64,000 nucleotides of DNA from Adiantum capillus-veneris (lineage: Eukaryota > Streptophyta > Polypodiopsida > Polypodiales > Pteridaceae), in contig CM043942.1 of NCBI GenBank assembly GCA_014529385.2, positions 28,203,469 through 28,267,468 on the forward strand. Direction: 5' to 3'. Made by a program: the position numbers and the translations under genes. Under the pieces are notes generated by a model. That model worked only from the letters and a program-made list of their open reading frames with translations, had not been told where the DNA came from and ran no database searches. This document shows positions 11,952-24,366 of the stretch, piece after piece; the stretch's first letter is position 1, and each line of letters begins with the position of its first letter.

Positions 11952-12019
11952 TCAAAAATAAAGGTGCTCATTTAGGCCACCCAATTTTGGGTGGCCCAAA
12001 TGAGTACCTTTATTTTTGA
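11952..12019. repeat. 68-bp near-perfect foldback hairpin
   Basis: Arms of 33 bp (11952-11984 and 11987-12019) separated by only two bases are inverted copies with two mismatches, both transitions. The stem spans TCAAAAATAAAGG through GGCCACCCAA. It lies just inside the left end of CACTA element 1 next to the subterminal motif cluster, so it could be a terminal structure of that element or a tiny foldback insertion. Confidence 0.8.
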
Positions 12020-12591
12020 CCTGCATAAAACAATGAAACATCAATTGTTTTTTGGAAGAGTATGAAAAATACCAAAGAACTGAAATTGAATTTAATTTAC
12101 CTTGACAATTAAAAATGTAGAAGATCAACTATTTAAAAAAGTTACTATAAAAAGTAAATAGTTGTAAATACATTGTGCCACATTCGGACTTTACGAAAGT
12201 TTTGACAAAACATTTTACTATCTAATCCTCCTCTATCTCGTCTCGTCTAGAGGCACGCTTGTTGGATCACTTTGACTCTACATAAACCCAAACCAAATTA
12301 AACAATTATCAACAGCTCAAAACAATTGATACAAAATTACTTATTTAAACTTACCGCTTGTAGTGGTCCAACCGCCACATCTAATTGCTCGCAAGAGATG
12401 TGGTTGTTTTCGAACAACCATCACCAAGTATCAAATTTTGTATGTCACTCCCGATACTTGACTATCTCTCTGGTTGGTCGAGAGAGAGTGATATTTTCCT
12501 AAGTTAGCAATAACAATACCAAATCATCAACTACAATCTTCATAATTACCAATCAACGTTATAATTCAATTAATCTTACATATTTATCCTT

Positions 12592-13525
12592 CTAAACTCC
12601 CTTGCCTCCTGATCCATAGTGCGTGGGAGTTTGTCTTGCGTGAGCCTCGCGTTGTTGTTTGTATGATGTGCCCGTCTCGTAGCTTGATCGCTCTTCTCTT
12701 GAATTGCCCACTCCCACTCCGTGTTTGCCATGTTGCCACTGTGGTAGCTCCTGTCTGGATCTCTGACCTAGTTGCCTGCTGCACGGTGCACACTGGAATG
12801 CTTGTTTTTTAGAAAGGTCTTCATGTAGCCCTCCAACCATTGTTGTGAAAAACGTGTATCGGGGGTGTTTGGAAATCTAGCTAACAGAGCATCCTCAATG
12901 TACCGTGCATGATCGGACAATTGGCCTTTAAACTTTATAAAACAGTTCTTATACATTGAATGTGTAAGAATTTGTAGATGGTGTCAAAATGCCCTGCCCT
13001 GTGCTGTGTTGAAATTCACCTCCCTACCATATTTAACCCTGTAGTAGCACCCACCATGCTTGTCTAGCACGGGTGCGTCAGTATCCTCATCCTTTGCGTT
13101 AGGGACGACACGCTCTGAAAGTGGGGACTCCGTTTCCCTGCCACTATCAAAACATGCAAAACCACAAAGTCCACCACCGCTTCGTCTCTCACGGCGCTCG
13201 TTGCCCTGAGACAAGCGTCGACGCGCGGTGCCAAAGGAAGTCCATCAACAATGTTCTGGTGAATCAGGAATGGAATGGAGCGGCGTAGGACCCTGTGATG
13301 CCATGGGAGTAGGACCTTACGATGCAAGGGGAGTAGGACCCTGCGATGCAAGGGGAGTAGGACCTTGAGATGGAATAGGAGTAGGATGATAGGAAGGGAG
13401 AGTAGAGGGAGGTGCCATCGGGGTGAGGCTCTATAGGTAAGGAGTACCTCCCTGACTCCCCCATGGTGTATTCTGTAGAGAAATACCATAGGTTGCAAGC
13501 TGCGCGAAGTGTAGTGGCCAAACAA
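12592..13525 (-). pseudogene. Probable second gene of CACTA element 1
   Basis: Minus-strand open pieces include a Pro/Ser-rich N-terminal part (13525-13064), then YKNCFIKFKGQLSDHARYIE...TRFSQQWLEG near 12956-12770, then a basic stretch ending in HYGSGGKG near 12600. Plant CACTA elements often carry a second protein with W-rich, basic 'Transposase_24-like' sequence ending in a (S/G)GS(K/G) motif. A comparable H..GSGGW motif is found in the second gene of CACTA element 2 at 49.15 kb. It is transcribed divergently from the transposase. Frames are broken and the assignment rests on context. Confidence 0.4.
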
Positions 13526-13910
13526 ATCCTCCGTCGAATGGAGGTACTGCTCTCGTAAAGAGATAGCCTGCTATAAGTCAGGATCTACGACCGGTGGAGG
13601 AACGGAAGAAGGGTAGGTGTAGGATGGCCATGCCTGCAAATAACAAAAAAAACCTATGACACTCATGGTTTAAGGTTAACTACGTAGAAACATTCTTTAT
13701 TTCTTTCCTTGTTCTCACTGACTCAAGACTCGGGTCCATTGGAGACGATGTCCACCACAAGTGGGAGCCCACCTGAGATGTGAATCAACCAAAAGAGAGC
13801 CAGCTAGCTGCTCCTCACCAGTTGGTCTCTCGTCTGACATCTACATTACAAAGAGCAATATAAGATTAAGCTTTCCACCTTACTCACTCATCTATAAATA
13901 TGTACATAAG

Positions 13911-14630
13911 TATATTAGCACACAAACACGTAGATACATATACATACTAGTAGACCTAAGTAGAAGCTAGTAGTACCAAAGGTCAACTGCACCTCTTTAG
14001 ATATCATCGCAGTCTCAATCGTGGTACAAACAAAGGTACATTGTGGTAATCCATGCATGAGTGGATCAATGACTGCAACGGCACGATTAAAAAATGACTA
14101 TACCCAAGAGGAAATGTCTAACCTTCAGGTGCTATGCTCCAGTACTTAGTGCCTATTTTATGGTTGTAAATGTAGCCATTGTTTTGTGTTGACTGCACCT
14201 AGATTCAACGTCTATGTGATTAATTGATCATAACATTACAATTCTCTCCTAGAGGATATATATATTAGCACACAAATACGTAGATACATATACGTACTAG
14301 TAGACCTAAGTAGAGGCTAGTAGTGCCAAAGGTCAACTACACCTCTTTAGATATCATTGCAATCTCTAAAACCAAAGGTACATTGCAGTAATCCATGCAT
14401 GAGTGGATCAATGACTGCAACGCATCAATTAAAAAAGGACTATACCCAAGAGGAAGCGTCTAACCTTCAGGTGCTATGTTCCCATACTTAGTGCCTACAT
14501 ACATGCATAAACAATATATATGTGCATACATATAGGTTATGGTTGTAAATGTAGCCATCGTTTTGTGTTGGCTACACCTAAATTCAACGTGTAAGTGATC
14601 AATTGATTGTAACATTACAATTCTAATGTA
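13911..14630 (+). repeat. Two-unit tandem duplication, ~360 bp period
   Basis: TATATTAGCACACAAA at 13911 recurs at 14271 and the following ~330 bp match with small differences (for example the GGTCAACT..ACCTCTTTAGATATC segment and the CATGCATGAGTGGATCAATG segment). It is non-coding. Confidence 0.8.
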
Positions 14631-14646
14631 ATGCAATAAGTAATTC

Positions 14647-14650
<4 letters not shown>

Positions 14651-14714
<64 letters not shown>

Positions 14715-14929
14715 CTTCTCGGTTGTGCAGTTGAACTATGAAGCGGAAGATTCATCCCAGAGTCATGTCTGCGCCTCCATATAAAGCAAGCACTTCATTC
14801 AACAAAGCGTCCTCAGGTAATCTAGGTGCTGTTTGCTCAGGTACCCCTTTGGAGCCCAATTTTCCTCTCTCCGTATCTCTCTCTCTCTTTCCCTCTTTCC
14901 CTATCTCTCTCTTTCCTTCTCCCCTCCCC

Positions 14930-14978
<49 letters not shown>

Positions 14979-15187
14979 CTCTCTCTCTCTCTTTCCCTAT
15001 ATATCTATCTCTCCCTCTTTCTCTCTATATCTCCCTCTCTCTCTCTATCTATTTTTGTCCCTCTTTCCCTCTCTCTCTCCCTCTATCTCTCTCTCTTTCT
15101 ATCTCCCTCATCCTCTATATCTCTCCCTCTTTCTCTCTATCTCCCCTCTCTCCTTCTCTCTCCCTCTCCCTCTTTCCCCCCCCCCCC

Positions 15188-15247
<60 letters not shown>

Positions 15248-15330
15248 ATCTCCCTCATCCTCTCTATCTCTCCCTCTTTCTCTCTATCTCTCCCTCTCTC
15301 CTTCTCTCTATCTCTCCCTCTTTCCCTCTC
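14651..15330. repeat. (TC)n / (CA)n / poly-C low-complexity tract
   Basis: A pure (TC)n at 14651-14712 is followed by about 450 bp of TC-rich sequence with (CA)n at 14947-14974, a run of 23 C at 15176-15198 and more (TC)n at 15199-15243. All long frames across it are repeat artefacts. A 33-G run lies downstream at 15636-15668. Confidence 0.85.
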
Positions 15331-15635
15331 AAAAAAGCCATGCAAAGCAACCATTTCCTAATGAACGAGGTATAATATGGATTCTCTATTTTCTCTAGTT
15401 TTTTGGATTTATGCGCACGCGTATGAGCGCGTGTGTGTAGTAGTAGTAGTAGAAGAAAACAAAAGGGAAAGAGGGGGGATGTGCTTTTGTGTTTACCTCT
15501 TTCTTTGAAGCACAGTTGAGCTTCTAAAGATGATGACAGAATACCCCCTTCACCGAAACTTGGACGAAACCCTCTTCGACAAAACTTAGGAAGCTTGGAG
15601 AAGGAGAAAAGGGGAAGGGAGAGGTGGGTGGGGGT

Positions 15636-15669
<34 letters not shown>

Positions 15670-16189
15670 GAGGCTTGTTGAAGTAGAGAGAGGGAAGGGA
15701 GAGGGGGGGTGGGGGAGGGGAGAGGGGGGATGCTTGGGAGCGATGGCGGAGAGCAAGAACGTAGAGTATGCTGCGTTTTCTGCCTTCTTGCCTATTTTAG
15801 GTGCCAGTTATTACTGCGGCTATTATCGTGGATATTATTGCTTTTATTACCGCGACCAGTCATTTCAAACAGATACATGTGAATCCGAGGTTGCAGGGGG
15901 GTACAAACCACCCCCTCTACCCTTAGCTATACATTATTTCAATTTTTAGCCTTTTGAGTTTTTGATGAAGATTTTTAATTTTTTATGGATACTTTATTTT
16001 GTAGTACTTTTAAATGTTTATTAATTGCATTTTTTAAATTCTCTTTTAGTTAAAAAATACTTTTAATACTCATTGTCATTTATTCCCTTTGACTTTAACT
16101 GTATGTAATTTTTCTAATGCACTTAAGTGATTTTCTGATTATTTATTTTTTAGAACACATGACTAAATAAATAACATTTTGCGTGTACA
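15331..16189. other. Non-coding, with motif cluster and poly-G
   Basis: It contains the 33-G run at 15636-15668. At 15800-15865 it has a cluster of TTATTACYGCG-type motifs like those near the ends of CACTA element 1, and an A/T-rich leader before the transposase. The motif cluster might mark an older left edge or the transposase promoter region. Confidence 0.4.
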
Positions 16190-16802
16190 GGACATCAACT
16201 AGGATGATCGTGGTCCCCCTGGAGGCACAGAGCGAGATCGTTGGCTCAAGGAAAAACTACCTTGTCCTTGCACCAAGTGCAAAAGGGCAATCCCTTGCTT
16301 GAGGCACATTGCTTTGGAGCATGTGGAGAACGAAGGGCTTTGGCATCCTCGAAAAAGTGCTCAGAGAGATGATAGCGTGACTCACCGGTCACTTGAGGAG
16401 GTGCCCCATTGGTATGTGTTCGGTGGTGGTGCACCGGCGTGCAAGGCCGAACGATAGAGGCAAGAGCGATTGGGCAATTCAAGGGTGCACCGCATGGTGA
16501 TTCTCCCATTGACTCTACGTCGGCAGCTCCTATGGTGTCTTCGTCGCACTTTGAGGTAGAGGATGAGCACATGTTTGACATGTGTGATGAGTTACTAGCT
16601 CATGAGCACAATGTGTGCGAGGAGGATTGTCAGCCCTGCACTAAACGGGCTGTCGAAACGGAGGATAGATTGATGATGAGTGCCTGAACACCTCTTTACG
16701 ACGGTGCACGGTACTCGGTGCTCCGAGCATCGTTGGAAGTCCTCAACTTGCAAGAAAAATTCGGTTGGAGTAATGCAAGTGTCGATGTACTACTTCTGTA
16801 AG
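16190..16802 (+). pseudogene. CACTA 1 transposase, N-terminal exon (transposase-associated domain)
   Basis: From about 16190 the frame encodes RWLKEKLPCPCTKCKRAI then LRHIALEHVENEGLWHP, the CPCxxCK pattern of the plant 'transposase-associated domain' that begins TNP2-like proteins. It shifts frame near 16405 into an acidic linker (EVEDEHMFDMCDELLAHE), has a stop at 16685-16687, then LYDGARYSVLRASLEVLN and GWSNASVDVLLL ending at a GT donor at about 16800. The matching segment of CACTA 3 reads GWSDASVTALFR before its intron, confirming the splice site. Confidence 0.7.
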
Positions 16803-16888
16803 TATGGAATGTGGCTTTTATATACTCTCTCCCTCTCTCTTTATGGTATCATCTTCTAGGAATTATACTAATACACATGTTTGTTGTA

Positions 16889-18345
16889 GTTTGATGGGAA
16901 AAATGTTGCCAGAAGATCACCACATGCCTCCAGCTCGTCGACGAGCTAGATCGTATGTCACTGCACTTGGAATGGAGTATGAACGCATCCATGCGTGCGT
17001 CAAAGATTGCATGCTATACTACAATGAGCATGCACATGCTACCTCATGTCCCCTGTGCGGGGAGGCACGATATAAGACAGGAGTGAGCGGGGCACACCTA
17101 CCCTGCAAGGTATTGAGACATTTTCCATTAATTCCTCGCATCCAGCACATGTTTAAAAGCAGGTCTATCGTGGAGATTCTTGCGTGGTACGCGAACCATC
17201 ACTCAAATGATGGAATGATGCGTGTCCCTACCGATTCACCTGCATGGAGGCACATCGAAACTCAATGTCTAGAGTTTGGGTTGGCGCCTCGACACTTGAG
17301 GCTTGGGTTAGCAAGTGATGGTGTCAACCCCTTTGTCACTAAGTCTATTTCATGGAGCACTTGGCCTGTGGTGATAGTCAACTATAATATTCCACCATGG
17401 GAGACAACCAAGAAGGGCAATATAGTTCGTTCCTTGCTTGTACCAGGGAAGTAAAAAGTGTCAAATATTGACATTTACCTCGAGCCCCTCATTGAGGAGT
17501 TGGAAGAGTTATGGAGAGGCATTCCTGTTGTCAATGTCTCACTTGCAAAGGGGGGGAGAGAGGCCATTGTGAGGAGAATCCTTATGTGGACTATGCACGA
17601 CTATGTTGGACTTGGAGAGATTTTTGGTAGCCCCCTTTCCTCTATCTCTCTTTCCCTCTTTTCCTCTCTCCCTTTAGTTCACTAGTTCACTCATCTCTCT
17701 AACCATATGATATGTATGCAAGGTTGTCCACATTGGGACACAATGCATGTCCTACTTGCGGGCCATCACTAGTGACGGAGAGGCTCGATTCCTTGTGCAA
17801 GGTAATCTATCCAAACAACCATCGTTTCTCACCCCAAGGGCATAACAAGCACAAGGCTCCAACAAATGGGAAGACTCCTCTAAAACTCACAATGGTAGAT
17901 TGGGCAACCATTTAGGAAGAACACCACAACAACAATCCGGCTCCGTGTCCTCCACCAAAAGGTATGTCAAGGTATTCCATATTGAAAGAATTAAAAATAT
18001 AACACCTCTTGGATCCCATGCACATATTCAAGAATGTAGCCCAAACACTATGGGACCACATTATTGGCAAGAAGGACTCTTTGGGTGCGAGGGAGGATTT
18101 GAGGCTTTTAAAACGTCTCCCCGCCTCTGTTACTCCACGGCGTGCCCCAAATGCAAATATTGTGCTTTCTAAAGCACCATGGATGCTAGCCAAAGAAGAA
18201 TTAGACAAGGTGAAGGGTACCATTGCCTCTATTCGCACACCAACATGATACATGAGGTCGCTAAAGGGAGATTTCACAAAAGCGAAGAAGGGTGGAAGCG
18301 TTCAATTGTATGGGTTGCAGTCCCATGATTGACACAAGATGCTTC
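16889..18345 (+). pseudogene. CACTA 1 transposase, TNP2-like core
   Basis: After an acceptor (TTTGTTGTAG) at about 16889 come LMGKMLPEDHHMPP, YERIHACVKDCMLYYNEH, SCPLCGEARYK, CKVLRHFPLIPRIQHMF, WYANHH...RVPTDSPAW, RHLRLGLASDGVNPF and NYNIPPWET. A stop falls after LLVPGK (17454). Then EELEELWRGI, an intron-like gap, HNACPTCGPS and NNHRFSPQGH follow. Another break precedes DPMHIFKNVAQTLWDHIIGK and GLQSHD. This is the order of plant TNP2/En-Spm transposase. It is the most complete transposase core in the window but has several stops and frameshifts. Confidence 0.8.
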
Positions 18346-18599
18346 AGGTAATCTTCATACTCCCTATTATATCTGTAGTTTGTGTGTATGACTATCACTC
18401 ACTTTCCCTTTCCCTTATTTACATTGTAGTTCATTCTGTCGGTGAGTATGTGTATATGTCAGGACAAGAAAGTCAGGGACACTATTTTAAAACTAGGAGA
18501 GCTAATAAGGTACACCACAAGACTCCACTCAACTACACCTTTTTTATGTACACAATAATTTCAACTAGCACTTAGTGTATCATTGTGTGTTTTCTTGCA

Positions 18600-19301
18600 G
18601 ATTTGTGAGCTCCAAGGAAATCGAAATAGATGCTATCCCTGTTGCTCAAACACTTGCAACAGAAACTGTGTATGCCATTGAAGATGCATTTCCTCAATCT
18701 ACCCTTCTTAGTCAAATTCACCTCTTGGTTCACATGGTGGAGGAGATCGCTATATGTGGAGTAGTGCATCCACGATGGATGTTCTTCTTAGAGAGGTTTT
18801 TAAAGACTCTCAAAGATTTTGTGCGGCTATTGTCTCAACCAGAGGCATGTATGGATCGTTCAAGAGGCATTTGTTTACATATCAGAGTATTTGGCACAAG
18901 TTGCTCCTTCAATGCATCACATGTGGTCAGACGAGGAAGATGCAATGATGACTTCACACTTGCCAAGTGGAAAGGGGAAACTACTTAACATGGATATGAA
19001 TCTATCCCGCGTGCTCGATAACTTTTTCATTCTCAATGCAAAGATTATGACCAAGTGGGTGGACTTGTGGACAATGGCAAAGGCAAGGTGTTTGCAAGAG
19101 AGGGAAGCATGGAAACAATCACATGGAGGAAGGAGGGCACCCCCACTACCTAGACACCTTGCATGTTTTCCAGATCTCATTAGTGCAGAGTGGATTCATG
19201 AGAGAATGACCGAGGCAAAAGCGCGCGGAGAAGACATAACCAACAAAGAATGGAAGTATGCACGAGGCTGTGTACCAAAGGTAGAGTACTCATATACCTA
19301 A
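18600..19301 (+). pseudogene. CACTA 1 transposase, DUF4218 region
   Basis: After an acceptor (TTTTCTTGCAG ending 18600) the frame reads VSSKEIEIDAIPVAQTLATE, QIHLLVHMVEEIAICG and RWMFFLERFLKTLKDFVR, the DUF4218 signature of CACTA transposases. A frameshift near 18830 leads into WIVQEAFVYISEYL, MWSDEEDA, LNAKIMTKWVDLW, then WIHERMTEAKARGED and a possible donor after 19277. A second-strand open frame here is only a shadow. Confidence 0.75.
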
Positions 19302-20008
19302 ACCATATTGTAACGCCTTTTCTTGAAATTATCTTTAACACTAGAATGGTAACCTAACATGACATAAAAGTGTCCTTTCAGGGTTTTGGGAAAAATTTCC
19401 AAAACCATAGTAGATCCACTCATTTTGAAAAATCCTTTCATGAGCTTATAGTTCAATAACTACTACATATGGAAAAAATGAGAAACTTTTAAATTTTCTC
19501 ATCCCTTGGTCACTACAAGCCTCCAAAGTTGATGGACCAGTGCATTTTGCCCAAAACAGCAATTTCTTACAGTTGATTGCATATAAATAAGAGTCGAGAT
19601 TTTTGTAGGACATGAGATAAAATGCCCCGTTAACTTCAATGGGTTGGTGACCAAAACATATGGTTGCGTTTACCTCACTTTTTTCTTTTTGGGCAAAACA
19701 AATAGGTACAAAAAAGTTGCATTTTTGCCATTCTGCGGACCTATCATCAAAGTTTCTATAGTCACGCTCAATACAGATACTATATACATGTTTTCTTAGT
19801 TCCCTTTGGGCCTCTGGATTCAAAAGGAGGCATGGATCATGTCAAAAGGATAATGGATCTCTTACAATTGGAACCTTGGGGGCAATGATAAAGTGCTAAA
19901 TACAGCAAACATGAAAAAACTGGGTTTAGCATTATGACCTCTAGAAACCCATAGAAACTACTCAATATCTAGCCAAGTTTGTAGTCTATGATTTGATATG
20001 GTTACTAC

Positions 20009-20267
20009 TGAAGCGGTTCGGGGTGGGCAACAAGAAGAGCAACCTCTAGACACCCTTCAAGGCTCCCGTGCTGCTCAATGGGGCTGGGGCACAACACAAC
20101 ACAAACCAAAACAACAAACCCACAGCCAAATCCCAACTACACAAGGGGCACCACTTAGTTTAAGAGCGAACTAGGACGCAAAAGAGGAGAATCGTTAGAG
20201 CAACCCACAAACAAGCAAGGAATTTACACTAACCCTAACACCAATGGAACACTCTCACACACTAAAA

Positions 20268-20339
<72 letters not shown>

Positions 20340-22716
20340 TGCTCGGGCTGCTTTGAAGTGTATTGTTAATGATCAAGCAAACATAAATATATATATGTAA
20401 GAAAGAGAGAGAAGGGGGAAGGGGGTGCTTGTTGCACTAATGCCTTCTTACAAATCTGTCATGACCAATCAAAGTGAGATTAGTATTTGTTCAACATAGC
20501 CTGAGTAAATTACACCACAACACATCACAAGAAAAAAGCCACCCCAATCACTGTCTTAAGTCCAGGGGAGTCCTCTCCACCCTGTCGCCCTCTTACAGCA
20601 TGTGGGATTTATGGCTAAATTGATAACAATACCCGGAGACAAGCTATCAAGAACTTAAATAAAACAGCAAGACACTTACACATCATTATTGTCCGTGACT
20701 TCACGTTGGAAGGGAGACAAGGTATCCATGCTTAGTCCAAATTCACCCTCCTTGATTCAGCAAATGTTGGGCTTACTCTAGTAGGAGAAATGATAGATTT
20801 CCTACCCTCAATTTAATGATCACTCTTTCTTACAATGGCATAGAGTTCCCTTGCTAATCACCCCTAATACAACACATACATATGCCTAATGCCAATGAGA
20901 TTCCACTCAAGAGCTCCTTCTCAAGAGGTTGAGCTTGGCTTCTCAAGCTATAGCATAGTGCTCTTTCTTCTCCCCCTTTTGTGCTAGCTACACCCTCCTT
21001 TTATAGCAATTTTGAAGGCTAGGGTTACTCCTCTAACCATGGTTGGGTTAGATTTTCAGCAATTTATCTAATTTCTTTTGCTTGGAATTATCAAGAAGTT
21101 GGTGGGGAAAGAGAGAGGAGAGAAATGGAGGTGATAGGACTTTTCATAGTGGGTTAGTGTTAGTAGAGTTAGTATTAATTTACAAATGGAATTGGATATT
21201 TACAATGGGAGTATCCATGTAGGATACAAATAAGGAAGAAAAACTCTTAAGAGGTAAGAAAAGGTGGATTTCTTACAAGGTTGATGCTCCAAGTGTCTTG
21301 AGTAGGGCCAATTTTGACGCTTGTTGACGGTCCACTAGCTTTGACGGTACATTTTTTCTCCACTCTTGACTTTCCTTGAGAGACAAGGTAATTGAAGCTG
21401 AGTAATCAACCACCATGATGCTGTCTTTTAAGAGAAGAGGCTGAATTTTGTGGTTTTTTTGATAGATATGGGTAAATTGGAGGAGGAAAAATGAGACTAG
21501 GTGGTCAATTTTGGAATGGAAATATTGTGTGTGGGAGGTATGAGTTCACCATGGTTTCTCTTATTCTTCAAGGTTGAGGAGAAGGTGAGTAGGGTGCAGA
21601 GAGGAGTGGTGAGAGAGGTGGGGATGATGAGTGGAGAAGTGTGTGTGAAAGAGGAAAATGATAAAGTGGAAGAGAGAGTGTGGCTGCATAGCATGGGAAA
21701 ACTGGGGTCCACTAATAAAATCATAGCTCACAGCTCGTAGCTCAAAAAAATATGAAAAAATTTGAGACAAAAGTTCAGCCCACGAGCTACAACTTTTGTT
21801 TGTATCACCTTTTCAAATTCGGAGAGCAAGTGAACTTTAAAAATTCAGCAAAACCGACCATTTTTTTCCACTGCACAACGTCTTTGTGGGGTCCTTCTTT
21901 GGATGATTCTTTTGAATACCTCCAAGAGTGAGCCCTCCATAGTGCATGTATGCATGCCACCTACCCTTGACCTTATTTGGTAGGTCTATAATTGAAGATA
22001 TTGTTGAGATTATGATATAAGTGAATTGTACAACTAAGAAAATCAAATATTGAGGGGTCTAAAAAATATGTACATGTCAAATATAAATAATATAAGTGGA
22101 AAAAATATAAAGGGGTCAAAAGAAATCTCTCTCATTATGAGGCTACCATAAAAAGATAAATATTTTTGGTGTTCTAATTTTTTAGAAAAAAAAAACAAAA
22201 TAGATGTAGGAAGGGAAAAATCACAATAGTGAAAAAATATACACATAAATAAAACTAGTTTTTTTGGATTTTTGTTGGGGTGGAGTTACACCAAATATAA
22301 GAGAAGCTTACATGAAAATATTTCTATATGGAATAAAGAGTATGAAAAATGGTAAGAAAAATTGTGGTAATGGTGAGGCAATGTACAGAGCATAAATAAC
22401 ACACACCTAGGTAGAAATATTTAAATAAATACCAAAATAATTATGAAAAAATCTTTTATTTAGGCCCTATATACAAAGAAGTATTTACATACGCATGGGC
22501 CATAATATACTTATATTTTTATATTTTTTATTTTTTTGGCTCAACTAGCCCAATGACTAGCTAATTGAGGGTTTTTTAAGAAGATATGGGAAAAGTCCCG
22601 TGACTCACGCACGCCTATGTACAGTGAAATGGTAGGGATAGCCACAGTGTTTGGGTGATTTTGGTAGGGTGAGGTAACTCACTGTGGCAATTACAAAGAG
22701 CCGAAAAATGGCTATC
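20009..22716. mobile_element. 2.7 kb insertion inside TTAA element copy 1
   Basis: Compared with the uninterrupted copy at 61480-61500, this segment is an insertion. The empty site reads GGTTACTACCTACAAAA; here ACTAC occurs on both sides (20004-20008 and 22717-22721). The insertion starts TGAAGCGG and ends GGCTATC(A), so with a 4-bp CTAC duplication it would have TG...CA ends like a solo LTR or small retroelement. It holds (GA)n at 20271-20336 and no gene that I recognise. Confidence 0.75.
20271..20336 (+). repeat. (GA)33 microsatellite
   Basis: An uninterrupted GA dinucleotide run inside the nested 2.7 kb insertion. Confidence 0.95.
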
Positions 22717-23433
22717 ACTACCTACAAAATACACACAATTGGCCTAAGAAACTAGCAATATTGAGAAAGTTATACTTGCTACTCTAAAATGTATTGTATT
22801 CTTCAGCAATCAAAAAACTCAACCATCATCATATACTATGCTATATAGCATATTAGGTCCCCCAAAACTCAAGGAAGATTAGCTTTATGTTATACATTAC
22901 ACTTACACAATCAAAATTGAATTTGGATATCAAGAAAGCCACCCAAAAAATCATAAAAGTGATAATTTTGGCCAAAAAACATGATTATACAATTCTTGTA
23001 AATTGGTCATAACTTTCAATTTTAACACTTCGCTCTCCCTACAAGCATCAAAACATGTTGAGAACTATAAAGGCCTAACCTCTAGCCATCTAAACCTCAC
23101 AAATATGAAGTTTAGAGTGGTATAGTTGCCAAAAATTGAAAAAAAGCCAAAAACAGGACCCGTTTTTTCACACAGTTTAGGCTCAAAAATGTTGTGCAAG
23201 AGTAAGGTTAATGGTGAGATCGATACTAAAAAAAAAATGCTAAGTTTTTTTCAGCTCATAAGGAAAATTTGTGGATATATAGCACCTAGAAATTCATTTT
23301 CATACTCTTCAAATAATTCAAGCAAAATGGTCACTTAATAGGACACAAAAGTGTCCAAGGACATAAAAGTGTCCTGTTACCATTCTAGTGTTAATATGTA
23401 TTTGATAAATTAATATTTTTTCTATTTTGTAGT

Positions 23434-24161
23434 GCCTTTCCTTTAACTCTATGTGGTCAAAGGGTCGTCACTTTTGTACGCGCCACATTGACGAGCGTAG
23501 AACCACCATGGACGGTGATGAAGCCTTGTACTGCGGAACTATTAAAAGGATACTAAAGGTTAATTTTAGAACCTTTCATACCTTCATCTTTGAGTGCAAG
23601 TGGTTTGCAAATGTGTCTAAACGACATGAGAATGGCCTCTACATGGTGGACTCTAGTGTGCATCACACAGGGGGATATGCCAATTTAATTTTACCACGCA
23701 ATTGTGAGCATGTGAGTGACATGTACCTTTTTATTCTTATTTGCTTGTAGTGTTAGTTATACCAATGTTACTCACTTTGAGTTTCTATTTTATAGGTCAT
23801 CTATATCCCAACAATCCACCAACCAAAACTTTGATTCGTAATTCTCGTAACACCTCCGGGGAGAACCATTTTTTCCACTAATGAACTGGAGACTAGCTTC
23901 AACCCTCTTCCACCTCCGACTTTGGATGAGGTGGAAACAGAGGAGAGGGAGGTCGATGAATCAAGTCCGGCGGTAGCAAGTCTTAGCGAGGATGATTGTC
24001 ATAATGATGAAGATGATGAGATGGAGGATGACAAACTCGAAGATGATGAAAGCAATCCATCCACAAACAACAATTCCGTTTCTCTCTTTATTGATTTAGG
24101 AGCCATAAGCTTAGAATTTGATGATGCCTCATGTAGAGATCTTTGGAAAGATGATTCATAA
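23434..24161 (+). pseudogene. CACTA 1 transposase, DUF4216-like C-terminus
   Basis: After TTTTGTAG at 23434 the frame reads GRHFCTRHIDERRT, EALYCGTIKRILKVNFRTFH, FECKWFANVSKRHENGLYMV and LPRNCEHVS, the DUF4216 pattern (YxGxLxxIxxLxY...xFKCxWF...). An intron of about 80 bp (GTGAGTGAC...TTTTATAG) is followed by VIYIPT, a break, then an acidic tail (EVETEEREVDESSP, DDEMEDDKLEDDE) ending at 24161. It completes the gene begun at 16190, now separated from it by the TTAA element. Confidence 0.7.
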
Positions 24162-24303
24162 ACATTTTGTAGTTATGAAGTTTTTTGGTCGTGTAATCCA
24201 TTCATCTCTCTCTCCCTCCTCTTCCTCTCTTTAGATTTGAGAATATGCTCAATTATGTTAATCAATTGACAATGATTATTTTAGTTGTAACCAAGTGTAA
24301 TCT

Positions 24304-24326
24304 TATATCCCCCACCTCCTTCTCCC

Positions 24327-24366
<40 letters not shown>

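Larger units (their letters stand above)
19339..23390. mobile_element. TTAA-flanked (piggyBac-like) non-autonomous element, copy 1
   Basis: The termini are perfect 15-bp inverted repeats (CACTAGAATGGTAAC) flanked by TTAA on both sides (19335-19338 and 23391-23394). Inside each end sits a GGACAYAAAAGTGTCC-type palindrome. The TTAA duplication and CACTAG-like tips fit the piggyBac superfamily. No DDD transposase frame was found. Without the nested 20009-22721 segment the element is 1,339 bp. A second copy lies at 52056-62165. It sits in an intron-like gap of the CACTA 1 transposase, between the DUF4218 and DUF4216 parts. Confidence 0.75.

Noticed and set aside
14738-15398. Several long open frames (150-207 codons) of Ser/Leu repeats
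   Set aside because: They are translations of (TC)n and (CA)n tracts in each frame, with no non-repetitive core.
16246-16581. 111-codon minus-strand frame
   Set aside because: It is a shadow of the plus-strand transposase-associated domain exon.
19446-19823. 125-codon minus-strand frame partly conserved at 60948-61310
   Set aside because: Conservation follows from both lying in the repeated TTAA element; the frame is not preserved at its ends and shows no transposase motif.
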